Shown: positions 43,525 through 51,724 of the stretch, piece by piece | How positions within the stretch are numbered: the stretch's first letter is position 1 | Layout of the letters: the number at the start of each line of letters is the position of its first letter | From: CAZVUW01 sp964629825 | GTDB lineage: Bacteria > Actinomycetota > Nitriliruptoria > Euzebyales > Egibacteraceae | Direction of reading: 5' to 3' | DNA: 64,000 bases | Assembly (NCBI GenBank): GCA_964629825.1 | Contig: CAZVUW010000003.1 | Span: forward strand, 1-64,000 | Translations under genes and position numbers: made by a program | Notes under the pieces: model-generated | Databases searched by the model: none | What the model saw: only the letters and a program-made list of their open reading frames with translations | What the model was told of the DNA's origin: nothing

Positions 43525-44010
43525 GTGCGAAGACTGATCGGTCTGCTCAGCCTGCTCGCCCTGGCCCTGGCGGCCTGCGACGGCGGCACCGCCACCGACG
43601 AGCCGGATGCCCTCGACCTGACCGAGACGTCGCCCAGCGCGACCGCACCACCCGCAGGCACTCCCGGCGCCGGCACCGAGGCGACACAGGACGCTGGCAC
43701 CCCTGGCGACGCAGGTTCGCAGTCCCCCGCCCCGGGCACCGCGTCCCCGGCGGCACCGTCCGGCACCGAGGCCGCGGGCGCCGGTGAGACCCAGGTCGTC
43801 GACGCCGGCCAGGCCGGCGAGGTCGACGTGCAGATCGTCGACGGGCAGCGGCTGGAGTTGGGCGAGCTGCGCCTGGCCGACGGCTGGACCCACCAGGTCG
43901 AGGACTCCGACCCCAACGAGATCGAGCTCGAGCTGCGCCACACGGACGGCTCCGAGATCGACCTCGACATCGAGCTCGTGGGCGGCCGCCTAGAGGTCGA
44001 TCGCGACTGA
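43525..44010 (+). CDS. Hypothetical lipoprotein
   Basis: A 161-aa predicted lipoprotein: VRRLIGLLSLLALALAAC with lipobox LAAC, then a long Thr/Pro/Ala-rich linker of low complexity, and a ~60-residue C-terminal domain (GEVDVQIVDGQRLELGELRLADGWT; EIELELRHTDGSEIDLDIELVGG) with alternating hydrophobic and acidic residues that suggests a small beta domain. GTG 43525 with GGAG 8 nt upstream. Function unknown. Confidence 0.65.
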   Translation: MRRLIGLLSLLALALAACDGGTATDEPDALDLTETSPSATAPPAGTPGAGTEATQDAGTPGDAGSQSPAPGTASPAAPSGTEAAGAGETQVVDAGQAGEVDVQIVDGQRLELGELRLADGWTHQVEDSDPNEIELELRHTDGSEIDLDIELVGGRLEVDRD

Positions 44011-44058
44011 CGGCCGCCCGTCGGAACCCTCGGCTTTCCCCCGGACTCCCCGGACCGC

Positions 44059-44064
44059 TACACT
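44059..44064 (+). promoter_or_regulatory. Promoter -10 of tRNA-Val
   Basis: TACACT lies ~26 bp before the first base of the mature tRNA. With initiation 6-7 nt later the precursor would have a ~20-nt 5' leader. No clear -35. Confidence 0.4.
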
Positions 44065-44089
44065 GCGCCCGGCCCCACGGGGTCCACTC

Positions 44090-44161
44090 GGGCGATTAGC
44101 TCAGGGGGAGAGCGCTTCCTTGACACGGAAGAGGTCAGAGGTTCAAATCCTCTATCGCCCA
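44090..44161 (+). tRNA. tRNA-Val (GAC)
   Basis: A complete cloverleaf: acceptor stem GGGCGAT/ATCGCCC, D arm GCTC-loop-GAGC, anticodon stem CTTCC/GGAAG with loop TTGACAC (anticodon GAC, Val), and T arm AGAGG-TTCAAAT-CCTCT. The discriminator base is A and CCA is not encoded. Confidence 0.96.
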
Positions 44162-44181
44162 CACGAACTGCATTCCAGAAG

Positions 44182-44209
44182 CCCGCTCTGACCAGCGGGT
44201 TTTCTCTTT
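44182..44209 (+). terminator. Rho-independent terminator of tRNA-Val
   Basis: CCCGCT-ctgacc-AGCGGG followed directly by TTTTCTCTTT: a 6-bp stem plus T-rich tract 20 nt after the tRNA. Confidence 0.85.
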
Positions 44210-44283
44210 GCCCACTTGCGGGCGCGGAGGCAGGCACTCGTCGGTCTGATGCCCGAAACCGCTTGAGGGCTTCGGAGACCCCC

Positions 44284-44560
44284 ACGGCGGTGTGCCGTGC
44301 CACCCTCTCGGTCGCCGGCATCGGTCCTTGGATCGGCAAGGCCTACGAGACGATCGCGGCGTACCTCACGGGTGGGGCGACGACGAGGTGCGACCTTCGA
44401 CGCTTCCGGCAGGTTGGGCGGCCAAGGTGTGGCACATCGGTCCGTACGAGGCCCTCGGTGAGACCTATGAGGCGCTGAGCCGCTGGGTCGCCCATCACGG
44501 GTACGAGCCGGACGGCGCCCCCTAGGAGGTCTGCTACAGCGACCCGGACTCTGCGGCACG
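44284..44560 (+). pseudogene. Decayed GyrI-like (AraC effector-binding) gene
   Basis: Two overlapping-frame fragments look like a GyrI-like ligand-binding domain. The first (~44284-44375) reads AVCRATLSVAGIGPWIGKAY; the second, in another frame (~44398-44522), reads TLPAGWAAKVWHIGPYEALG and continues to HHGYEPDGAP. A TAG at 44523-44525 interrupts just where the family has a Trp (PPWEVY-like), and the frame then continues as EVCYSDPDS. The middle of the domain is missing, and there is no start. Lesions: frameshift, internal deletion, nonsense. It was probably a small regulator-like protein; it is not functional as read. Confidence 0.7.
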
Positions 44561-44596
44561 GCCGCCGGCTCTTCCTTCGGGCGCGCTCGCAAGGGC

Positions 44597-45325
44597 CTAC
44601 TTCAGGTGTCGGATGAAGAACCTGGCCGCCTCCTCCCCGGCGAACTGCGGGACGCCGGTGTGCCCGCCCATGTTCGCGTGCAGCGTCTTCTCCGGGGAGC
44701 CGAGGGCGTCGAAGAGGTCCAGCGCCTGCTGCCGGTCGTTCCCTTCGTCGTCCTACTGCAGCAGGACGTGCAGCGGGATCGTGACCTGGCGGGCCTCAGC
44801 GAACGTGACCCGAGGCACATAGCTGCCGGCGAACAGGCACGCGGCTGCGATGCGCGGCTCGATACGCGCCAGCCGGACGCCGATGGCGATCGGTCCACCC
44901 GAGAACCCCACCGGCCCGCCGATCTCGGGCAGGGCGAGAAGTGCATCCAGGGTGATCCGCCATTCCGGAACGGCGGTCTCGACCAGTGGGACCACCAGCC
45001 GCTCCACGATGTCGTCGACCGGCTGGTCAGCGGCCAGCGCTCGCTGCAGATCCGCCCGAGCACGCACAGCATCGGGCGATCGCGGCCGGTCGCCGCCTCC
45101 GGGGAGCTCGATCGTGGCGGCAGCGAAGCCATCTGCCACCGTCTGCCGTGCCCGCCCCGCCAGCCGTCGGTGCATCTGTCGGAGTCCGCCGGGGTGGCCC
45201 ATCAGGATCAGCGGAGCCGGTGCAGGCTCATCCGAGGACGTCCAGAGGGTGCCGGGGATGCCGCTCAGGGTGAAGTCGCGTTCGAGGGTGCCGTCATCGA
45301 GGCGCCGTCGCGAGGTGAACTGCAT
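44597..45325 (-). pseudogene. Alpha/beta hydrolase gene interrupted by an in-frame TAG
   Basis: Ignoring one TAG, the frame encodes a 242-aa alpha/beta hydrolase-like protein: PLILMGHPGGLRQMHRRLAG, VGFSGGPIAIGVRLARIEPR, then VTIPLHVLLQ, the TAG (44753-44755, codon 191), and DDEGNDRQQALDLFDALGSP, NMGGHTGVPQFAGEEAA. A Trp is expected at the TAG (QWDDE). The codon lies before the acid and His residues of the active site, so the truncated product should be inactive. GAAAGG precedes the ATG at 45325. A sequencing error is possible; a stop-codon read-through is unproven. Confidence 0.65.
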
Positions 45326-45549
45326 GGTCGTGCCTTTCGGGAGTGCCGTTCGATGGCGCTCCCGGACGACCTATCGCCCGACCATGACCCCGAGGTGGAG
45401 CACCCACTGCGACTTGCTCACGAGTGCTCACCTCCTCTTGCTCAGCATGGCCTCGGAGGAGGGTACCAGCGGTGATCTGCCCGGCTCGCGCGGGGCCTGC
45501 CAGGTGGCATGGCCGGTGGTCGTGCAATCCACAGATCTCGACCGAAGCC

Positions 45550-45594
45550 TTGCAGTTCTGTCCGAATTGTGACATAATCGAACATATGTTCGAT
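45550..45594 (+). promoter_or_regulatory. Promoter with overlapping LexA (SOS) box
   Basis: TTGCAG (45550-45555), 17 bp, CATAAT (45573-45578) form a good promoter; the ATG at 45586 lies 7 nt after the -10. Over the end of the -10 and the start codon lies the perfect 18-bp palindrome ATCGAACATATGTTCGAT (45577-45594). It contains CGAAC-N4-GTTCG, the consensus of Gram-positive/actinobacterial LexA boxes. LexA binding would block initiation directly. Confidence 0.85.
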
Positions 45595-46959
45595 GGAGAG
45601 TGGCGCGAAGATCCCCGCCCCTGGGAAGGGCACGCCGGCCGGCTGGCCGGTGAGGACTCGGTCGGCTACTCGGCTGGCGCCGAGGGGGCCGTTCCCCGCG
45701 CTGCCCGGTCGGTCCAGGACGCATTGGACACGATTGCCGAGGCTCTGGACGGGCTCGCTGCCGTTGACCTGGATGTCGAGCACGACGCGGCAGTGACGGA
45801 TGCGGTCCTGAGGGTCCAGCCTCTTCTGGATCGTCTGGTGGGTCAGCAGCTGCGCCTGGTCGGGGCATTCGACCGGCGCGGGTTGTTCGCGGAGGACGCG
45901 GCAGCATCAGCGACCTCCTGGCTCGCGTCACGGTGGCGACTCGACCACGGCGAGATCAACACCAAGGTTCAGGCCGCGCGGCGGCTGGAAGCGCTCCCCC
46001 GCCTGCGCGAGGAGCTCGAATCGGGTGCGGTCTCCTTCTCACATGTGCGGGAGGTGACCCGGTCGGCCACCCCTCGGCGCATGGAAGCCGTGACTAGCGT
46101 CGAGCAGACGCTGGTCGAACTGGCCCGGAAGGAGAGCCCGCGCACGGTGCGGGTGGCCATGAGCCGGATTCGGGACCTGGTCGACCCCGATGGCACCGAC
46201 GACCCGCCGCCCCTCTCGGAGCGCCCGGGAGGCGTCGAGGACGAACGACGCGGGCTGGACCTCTCATCCACCATCGACGGGCTGTGGATCCTGCGGGCGA
46301 CCTTGGATCCGCTGTGCGGTGAGCTGTTCGCCACTCTCCTGGACGCCTACTCGCAGCCGGATCCCGAAGGCACGCCCGAGGAGGCGCAGCGCACCCCCGC
46401 GCAACGACGCCATGACGCCTTCAGCCAGGCGCTGGGCGATCTGGCCCGGTGGGGCAGGGCGCCGACCAAGCACGGTCAGGTGCCGCACGTCCTGCTGATG
46501 GTGGACCTGCTGGCGCTGCTCGGGCTGGTCGATCAGGCGGACCGTCCGCACCCCCGACTGCGGTTCACCGGCGCCACGACCCTGGCGGTCGCGCGGCAGC
46601 TCTTCGCTCACGCGGTCCGCTGGACCGCGGTGCTGACCCTCGGGCCATGGAGGGTGGTCGGCTTCGGGTCCACGCGACGGTTGCTGCCCGACTGGCTGAG
46701 GCCGCTGCTGCAGATGATCCACCACCGATGTCGAGGGCCGGACTGCGACCGCCCGGCGACCTGGGCAGACGCGCATCACGTCCGCGACTGGCACACCAAC
46801 CGAAATACCGACTTCAACGACACGATCCCGCTGTGCCGCGCGCACCACGGACTGGTCACGGCCAGGATCTGGTCGGTCGACTACGACCCCGACACCGGTC
46901 GGTGCACCTGGACCGGACCTCGCGGCCAGACCATCGTCACCCACCCTCCGACGCCATGA
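45586..46959 (+). CDS. DUF222-HNH endonuclease-domain protein (13E12 type)
   Basis: This 457-aa protein has the N-terminal DUF222 helical region (LLDRLVGQQLRLVGAFDRRGLFAEDAAASATSWLA) and a C-terminal HNH nuclease domain: CRGPDCDRPATWADAHHV, then NDTIPLCRAHHGLV near residues 380-425. Such proteins are repeated in many actinobacterial genomes as the 13E12 family and behave like selfish or SOS-associated genes. The start lies inside a LexA box, so expression should rise on DNA damage. Neighbouring genes are decayed, which fits an accessory locus. Confidence 0.9.
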   Translation: MFDGEWREDPRPWEGHAGRLAGEDSVGYSAGAEGAVPRAARSVQDALDTIAEALDGLAAVDLDVEHDAAVTDAVLRVQPLLDRLVGQQLRLVGAFDRRGLFAEDAAASATSWLASRWRLDHGEINTKVQAARRLEALPRLREELESGAVSFSHVREVTRSATPRRMEAVTSVEQTLVELARKESPRTVRVAMSRIRDLVDPDGTDDPPPLSERPGGVEDERRGLDLSSTIDGLWILRATLDPLCGELFATLLDAYSQPDPEGTPEEAQRTPAQRRHDAFSQALGDLARWGRAPTKHGQVPHVLLMVDLLALLGLVDQADRPHPRLRFTGATTLAVARQLFAHAVRWTAVLTLGPWRVVGFGSTRRLLPDWLRPLLQMIHHRCRGPDCDRPATWADAHHVRDWHTNRNTDFNDTIPLCRAHHGLVTARIWSVDYDPDTGRCTWTGPRGQTIVTHPPTP

Positions 46960-47083
46960 TCGCAAGCCGTATGGACCAGAGCTCGAGGGGGGCGACCTGG
47001 TCGCCGCGCGTCGCAGACAAGCCGCGAGGGATCGAGTGCGGGCGCCGTGGACGAGTCAGCGGCCCTCGCCGGAGGCGCGGCGG

Positions 47084-47163
47084 CGAGACGCGGGGAGCAC
47101 GCGTCAGCGGCGCCCGCCAGCGGCGCGACGACGAGGGATCGGACGAGATGCGGGGAGCACGCG
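47084..47163. repeat. 60-bp-spaced direct repeat at the 3' end of the ATL gene
   Basis: CGAGACGCGGGGAGCACGCG (47084-47103) recurs as CGAGATGCGGGGAGCACGCG (47144-47163), 19 of 20 identical and exactly 60 bp apart. The second copy encodes part of the ATL C-terminus; the first lies just past its stop. It looks like a diverged tandem duplication. Confidence 0.5.
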
Positions 47164-47412
47164 GGTACCCATGACGTCGACGCCCTCCGCGCGGAGGAGA
47201 CGGGCCTGGGCTTCGGCCTTGGGGGCGACCAGGCGGCCGCCGGCGCCGACGACGCGCCACCAGGGGAGGTCCCGGTCGGAGGTGCGCAGGATCGTGCCGA
47301 CGCTGCGGGCGGCGCCGGGGCTGCCGGCCTGGGCGGCGATCTCGCCGTAGGTGACGACCTCGCCGGGCTGGAGGGCTGCGATCGCGTCCTCGACCCGCTG
47401 CCGGAAGCTCAT
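47104..47412 (-). CDS. Alkyltransferase-like (ATL) protein
   Basis: This 102-aa protein matches the C-terminal domain of O6-methylguanine-DNA methyltransferase (FRQRVEDAIAALQPGEVVTYGEIAAQAG, ARSVGTILR, RVVGAGGRL). The active-site PCHRV is replaced by PWWRVV: Cys is Trp, the hallmark of ATL proteins, which bind O6-alkylguanine and recruit nucleotide excision repair instead of transferring the alkyl group. The start overlaps the SURF1 gene stop by ATGA. The C-terminal ~20 residues are Arg-rich. Confidence 0.9.
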   Translation of the reverse strand: MSFRQRVEDAIAALQPGEVVTYGEIAAQAGSPGAARSVGTILRTSDRDLPWWRVVGAGGRLVAPKAEAQARLLRAEGVDVMGTRVLPASRPIPRRRAAGGRR

Positions 47413-48203
47413 CGGGCGGGCCGGGTCGGTTCGACCGGGGTCTTCGGTTCCGAAGGCTCCGCCTGGCCGCGGACCGCCTCCGTGCGCTCGCGGTGCACGC
47501 GGCGCAGGAGAAGGGGGAAGCCGACGGCGACGACCGTGGCGAAGATGAACCACTGCACAGCGTAGGAGAGGTGGCTGCCCTCGTCGAGGCTGGGCTGCTC
47601 CCCCGGCACCGGCAGAACGCCGGGTTGGGGTGGGGTCTGGTCCGAGGCGAGCAGCCAGACCGGGGCGATCTCGCCCAGCGCGTCCGAGAGGACGTCCAGG
47701 TCGACCTGGGAGACGAACTCCAGCTCGCCGGGCTCTCCGTCGAAGGTGCCGTGGCGGTTGGACTCGACGCTCGGCATGAGCAGGCCCTCAACCGTGACCT
47801 CACCGGACGGCGGCAGGGCCGAGGCGACCGGTGTCGCGCGCTCCTCCAGCGGCACCCAGCCGCGGTCGACGACGATGACCCCTTCCGGTGTGCGCAGCGG
47901 TGTGAGGACGTGGTGGCCCGGCCGGCCCTGGGAGGCGCGCGTGGACAGCAGCAGCTCGTCCTCGGTCAGGTACGTGCCGGTCAGCCGGGCGCGGCGGTAG
48001 GCGAGGTCATCAGCGTCGCCGGCGGCCAGCTCGGCGGAGTCGACCGGCTCGGCGGCCGTGCGCTCGGTGATGAGCGCGTTCTGCTCGCGGCGCTCCTCGA
48101 GGCGTCGCAGCTGCCAGAGCCCGAGGTTCACGAACGTGATCACGGCGACCACGGCCACGATGGTCGCGGCGATCCAGCGCGGTGAGCGCAGCAGGCTCAG
48201 CAT
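47409..48203 (-). CDS. SURF1-family cytochrome oxidase assembly protein
   Basis: This 264-aa protein of the SURF1 family assists assembly of aa3-type cytochrome oxidase. N-terminal helix WIAATIVAVVAVITFVNLGLWQL with the conserved LGxWQL, a periplasmic domain with YRRARLTGTY and VIVVDRGWVPL, and a C-terminal helix SYAVQWFIFATVVAVGFPLLL. The ATG at 48203 is the first good start; no strong SD is seen, and an in-frame TTG further upstream at 48260 is possible. Confidence 0.9.
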   Translation of the reverse strand: MLSLLRSPRWIAATIVAVVAVITFVNLGLWQLRRLEERREQNALITERTAAEPVDSAELAAGDADDLAYRRARLTGTYLTEDELLLSTRASQGRPGHHVLTPLRTPEGVIVVDRGWVPLEERATPVASALPPSGEVTVEGLLMPSVESNRHGTFDGEPGELEFVSQVDLDVLSDALGEIAPVWLLASDQTPPQPGVLPVPGEQPSLDEGSHLSYAVQWFIFATVVAVGFPLLLRRVHRERTEAVRGQAEPSEPKTPVEPTRPAR

Positions 48204-48483
48204 GCGGGCGCTCTGCGGTCGGTCGATGGCATATCTGACCCCTCGAAGGCGTTGCAGCAATGGTGCCTCGGCCGGGACGCTGTACGCAGCCCGGCCGGTC
48301 TGTGGCGCCCGTCCACAGGGCCCGGGCCGCTTAGCGCAGAGCAGCCGCGCCAGGCCCGGAGCGCCACGCCGCGCAGCGCCCGGGCCGCTCGGCCAGTGCC
48401 GCCGCGGCGCCGTGTCTCAGCGCTGGGCTACGGTGGCTGGCTGGCCTCATAACCCATCAACCCACTCCCCTTGAGGAATCGTC

Positions 48484-50163
48484 GTGTCCCGCCCCGCAAC
48501 CGACCCGCTTCGCTACGGCCGCTTCCGGCGGCTCTGGATGGCCTCGATCGTCACCAACCTCGGCTCCTTCCTCCAGGCCGTGGCGGCGTCGTGGGTGATG
48601 CTCGAGATGACCGGGTCGGCGCTGTGGGTGGGGCTCATGGTCGCCGCACCGACTCTGCCGCTGCTGGTCGTCGCCATGCCGGCCGGTGCGATGGCCGACC
48701 TCTTCGAGCGCCGCAAGATCATCCTGTTCTCCCAGGGCCTGATGATGGCCTCGGCAGCCGCGACGTCGCTGCTCGCCTTCGCGGGGCTGCTGAACCCGCC
48801 GCTGCTGCTGGCCCTCGGGCTGCTGCTCGGAACCGGCACGGCGTTCAACCTGCCGTCGTGGCAGGCACTCGTCCCCGACCTCGTCCCCGCCCAGCACGTG
48901 GCCAGCGCCGTCGCGCTCAACAGCGCCGCCTTCAACGTCGCGCGGGCGGTTGGGCCGGCCCTCGGTGGAGCGCTGGTGGCCACCGCCGGCGCAGATGTCG
49001 CCTTCGCCCTCAACGCGCTGTCGTACACGGCCGTGCTCGGCGCGGTCGCCAGCCTGCCCCGCCACGAGACCGAGACGCACCACGAGCCGCTCGGCACCGC
49101 GATCGCCTCGGGCCTGCGCTATGCGCTGTTCACGCCCTCGTACCGCTGGCTGCTCTCGGTGGCGGCCTGCTTCGCCATCACCTCGGCGGTTGTGCAGTCG
49201 GTGCTGCCGAGCTTCACCGCCGAGGTCATCCGTGGAGGCGCGGGCGCTTACGGGCTGCTGCTCGGAGCGATGGGCGTCGGCGCGCTGATCGGCGCCTTCA
49301 CGCGCCCGCTCGCCGCCGGGCGGCTGGGCCCGCGCATGGTCCCCGGCTCGATCGCGACCTTCGGCGTGGTCGCGCTGGCGCTGTCGCAGGCCCGCACCAT
49401 CCCGGTCGCGATGCTGGCGCTCGTCCTCATCGGGGTCCTCTGGGTCTACATCCTGGCCACGCTCAACGCGACGGCGCAGCTGCTCGCGCCCGACTGGGTC
49501 CGCGGCCGGATCATGAGCCTCTACACGATCTCGTTCATGGGGCTGCTGCCGCTGGGCTCGATCCTCGCGGGGGCAGTGGCCGACGCCGTCGGGGCGAGCG
49601 CGGCCGTCGCGACGATGTCGGCCGGCACCATCGTCCTCGGCCTGGTGGCGGCCAGGATCCCGCTTCCCGTGCTCGAGGACGTCCGCTCCCCGCAGCCCGC
49701 GGTCGACGCCCTGCCGCCCGAGCACCCGCCGGTCGACGTCATCGGTGGGCAGGTCATGGTCGTCAACACCTGGGAGGTCGACCCAGCCGACCGGGCCGAG
49801 TTCCTCGAGGTGCTGGCCGAGCTGCGCCGGGTGCGGCTGCGCACGGGCGCCCACCGCTGGCGCCTGTACCGCAACGTGGAGGACCCCGACCGGATCAGCG
49901 AGCTGTTCGTCCTGCCGTCGTGGGATGAGCACCTGCGTCAGCACTCGCGGCTGGACACCGAGGCGGTCGAGGTGATCGAGCGCGCCCGCCACTTCGACGT
50001 CCGCGGTGAGCCGCTGACCAGGCACATGGTCGCGATGGACATCACCGACGCCAACGCACAGGCCGAGTGGGAGCTCCAGGCGGGCCTGCACGCCGAGCTG
50101 CACCGCAGCGACGGCTCGCTGCCGGCGCGCTCCGAGCGTGACCGCGTGCAGCCCACCGCCTGA
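48484..50163 (+). CDS. MFS transporter with C-terminal ABM-like domain
   Basis: This is a 559-aa major-facilitator protein of the MFS_3/enterobactin-exporter group. About 12 membrane helices fill the first ~400 residues, with LFERRKIILFSQGLMMAS as a cytoplasmic loop. The last ~130 residues (VMVVNTWEVDPADRAEFLEVLAEL; WRLYRNVEDPDRISELFVLPSWDEH) resemble a dimeric alpha/beta barrel (antibiotic-biosynthesis monooxygenase-like), a fusion known in this subgroup. GTG start with GAGGA upstream. The upstream 280-bp region 48204-48483 shows no gene. Confidence 0.86.
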   Translation: MSRPATDPLRYGRFRRLWMASIVTNLGSFLQAVAASWVMLEMTGSALWVGLMVAAPTLPLLVVAMPAGAMADLFERRKIILFSQGLMMASAAATSLLAFAGLLNPPLLLALGLLLGTGTAFNLPSWQALVPDLVPAQHVASAVALNSAAFNVARAVGPALGGALVATAGADVAFALNALSYTAVLGAVASLPRHETETHHEPLGTAIASGLRYALFTPSYRWLLSVAACFAITSAVVQSVLPSFTAEVIRGGAGAYGLLLGAMGVGALIGAFTRPLAAGRLGPRMVPGSIATFGVVALALSQARTIPVAMLALVLIGVLWVYILATLNATAQLLAPDWVRGRIMSLYTISFMGLLPLGSILAGAVADAVGASAAVATMSAGTIVLGLVAARIPLPVLEDVRSPQPAVDALPPEHPPVDVIGGQVMVVNTWEVDPADRAEFLEVLAELRRVRLRTGAHRWRLYRNVEDPDRISELFVLPSWDEHLRQHSRLDTEAVEVIERARHFDVRGEPLTRHMVAMDITDANAQAEWELQAGLHAELHRSDGSLPARSERDRVQPTA

Positions 50164-50219
50164 CCGCCCTGAACGACCGGTCCCGGGTTCGCAGCCGCTT
50201 GGGCGGTAATGTCACCGCC

Positions 50220-50774
50220 ATGGCAGACCGAAGCATCGGCCTCCGCGACATCGCCCGGGTCCTTCTGGTCGGCGGGCTTCTGGGCGCGCTGATCGGCGGG
50301 CTCGTGTGGGCGTTCAACCCCTCCGAGGAGGGCGGCGTCAGCGTGGCCGAGGGCACCAGGACCCCGACCCCCACGCCAACGCCCACCCCCGAGGCCACCG
50401 CCGCGCCCGAGGCGCAGAACCCGGAGCCAACCACACCCGAGCCCACCGAGACCGGTCCCCCACCCGAAGAGCTGATCGCGGCCGCCCCCGAGCCCTCCGC
50501 CACCTCGGTGCAGGTCCTCGACGCCGGCGGGGGCGGCGCTCGGGCGCAGGACGCGGCCGAGGCGTTGCGCGAGCTGGGCTACCAGGTCGTCAACGTGACG
50601 TCGGCGAGGGCATCCGTCAGCTCCACGACCGTCTGGTTCAACGAGCAGGCGCGCGACGCAGCCCTCGCACTGCGCGCCCGCGACGCCCGCGTGGTCGAGG
50701 TCGCCCCCAACGAGACGCTGTCCACGGGCGTCGACCTGCACCTGCTGGTCGGGCCCGACTGGGGCGACCGATGA
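50220..50774 (+). CDS. LytR C-terminal-domain protein
   Basis: A 184-aa protein: one N-terminal membrane helix (VLLVGGLLGALIGGLVWAF), a Thr/Pro/Glu-rich linker, and a C-terminal LytR_C domain (VQVLDAGGGGARAQDAAEALRELGYQVVNVTSARASVSSTTVWF; VDLHLLVGPDWG). TAATGT 7 nt before the ATG suggests a leaderless mRNA. It overlaps the thymidine kinase start by ATGA. Confidence 0.85.
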   Translation: MADRSIGLRDIARVLLVGGLLGALIGGLVWAFNPSEEGGVSVAEGTRTPTPTPTPTPEATAAPEAQNPEPTTPEPTETGPPPEELIAAAPEPSATSVQVLDAGGGGARAQDAAEALRELGYQVVNVTSARASVSSTTVWFNEQARDAALALRARDARVVEVAPNETLSTGVDLHLLVGPDWGDR

Positions 50775-51430
50775 ACGGCGGCGGGGTGCCCCCGGGCGAG
50801 CTGGTCTGGGTCTACGGGACGATGGACAGCGGCAAGTCGACGCTGGCCCTGCAGAACAACTTCAACTACGCCCAGGCGGGTCGCCGCGGTCGGCTCTACA
50901 CCATGCGCTCACGGGCAGGCCCGTGCATCAGCAGCCGCATCGGGGTCAGCCACCCGGCGATCGAGATCGACGAGGCGTTCAGCTTCATCGACGACGTCAA
51001 CGACCAGCTGACCCGGGGCAACCGGCTCGACTTCCTGATCTGCGACGAGGCGCACTTCTACACCGTCGAGCAGGTCGAGGAGCTAGCCGAGCTCGTGGAC
51101 CGCCTTGGACTCGACGTCGAGGCCTTCGGCATCGCCACGGACTTCAAGAGCCGGCTCTTCCCCGCCTCCCAGCGCCTGTTCGAGCTGGCCGACCGCCGTG
51201 TCGAGCTCCAGGTCGTCGCGCTGTGCTGGTGCGGTGCCAGGGCGACCCAGAACGCCAGGGTCGTCAACGGTCGGGTCGTTCGCGAGGGCTCGCAGATCCT
51301 GGTCGGCGACATGGTCCACCGCGGGACCGCCGAGCCGCACGTCGGCTATGAGCTGCTCTGCCGGCGACACTGGCGCGACGGCATCACGCGCTCCCACGCA
51401 GTGCAGCAGGGGTTGTTTCCGGTCGACTGA
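50771..51430 (+). CDS. tdk: Thymidine kinase
   Basis: This enzyme phosphorylates thymidine with ATP for dTMP salvage. The 219-aa protein has the P-loop GTMDSGKST (residues 16-24), the DEAHF segment FLICDEAHFYT, and a zinc-type lasso: CWCGARATQNARVV and LLCRRHW. ATG at 50771 overlaps the LytR_C stop. Confidence 0.95.
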   Translation: MNGGGVPPGELVWVYGTMDSGKSTLALQNNFNYAQAGRRGRLYTMRSRAGPCISSRIGVSHPAIEIDEAFSFIDDVNDQLTRGNRLDFLICDEAHFYTVEQVEELAELVDRLGLDVEAFGIATDFKSRLFPASQRLFELADRRVELQVVALCWCGARATQNARVVNGRVVREGSQILVGDMVHRGTAEPHVGYELLCRRHWRDGITRSHAVQQGLFPVD

Positions 51431-51544
51431 CCCGCCGGGGCGCCGTCCGGACCGGCGAGGTTGCCGGCGCGGACGCGGGGGCAGGCTGCCCCGGCAGCGG
51501 GCCAAGGTGCCCGCTTTCGGCCACCCGCGACCAAGGAGCAGACA

Positions 51545-51721
51545 GTGAGCGCCCCGCAGCCCCCCGAGCGCCATGTGGACCACGGCGAGGTGTCCCGCCG
51601 CGACGCCAGCGACGTCACCCCCGCCGGGCCGAAGACCGGCTCGTTCTCCCTGATGACCGGCCTGATGTTCGCCGCAGTCGTGATCGCGGGCATCTGGATC
51701 CTGATCACGCTGCTCGGCTGA
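51545..51721 (+). CDS. Small membrane protein, 58 aa
   Basis: A short protein with an acidic/basic N-terminal half (SAPQPPERHVDHGEVSRRD) and one C-terminal membrane helix (LMTGLMFAAVVIAGIWILIT). GTG 51545 has AAGGAG 6 nt upstream. It precedes the F420 enzyme gene by 3 bp, probably in one operon. Function unknown. Confidence 0.6.
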   Translation: MSAPQPPERHVDHGEVSRRDASDVTPAGPKTGSFSLMTGLMFAAVVIAGIWILITLLG

Positions 51722-51724
51722 CCG

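Noticed and set aside
44753..44755. TAG as a recoded amino-acid codon
   Set aside because: TAG ends several normal genes here (for example infA, the acyl-CoA dehydrogenase and ku), so general recoding is not supported.
44142..46959. tRNA-Val 3' end as an att site for a genomic island
   Set aside because: No repeat of the tRNA 3' end was found downstream and no integrase gene is present, so a defined island cannot be claimed.
50220..51430. LytR_C gene and thymidine kinase as a functional pair
   Set aside because: The overlap shows coupling only; the domains have no known shared pathway.
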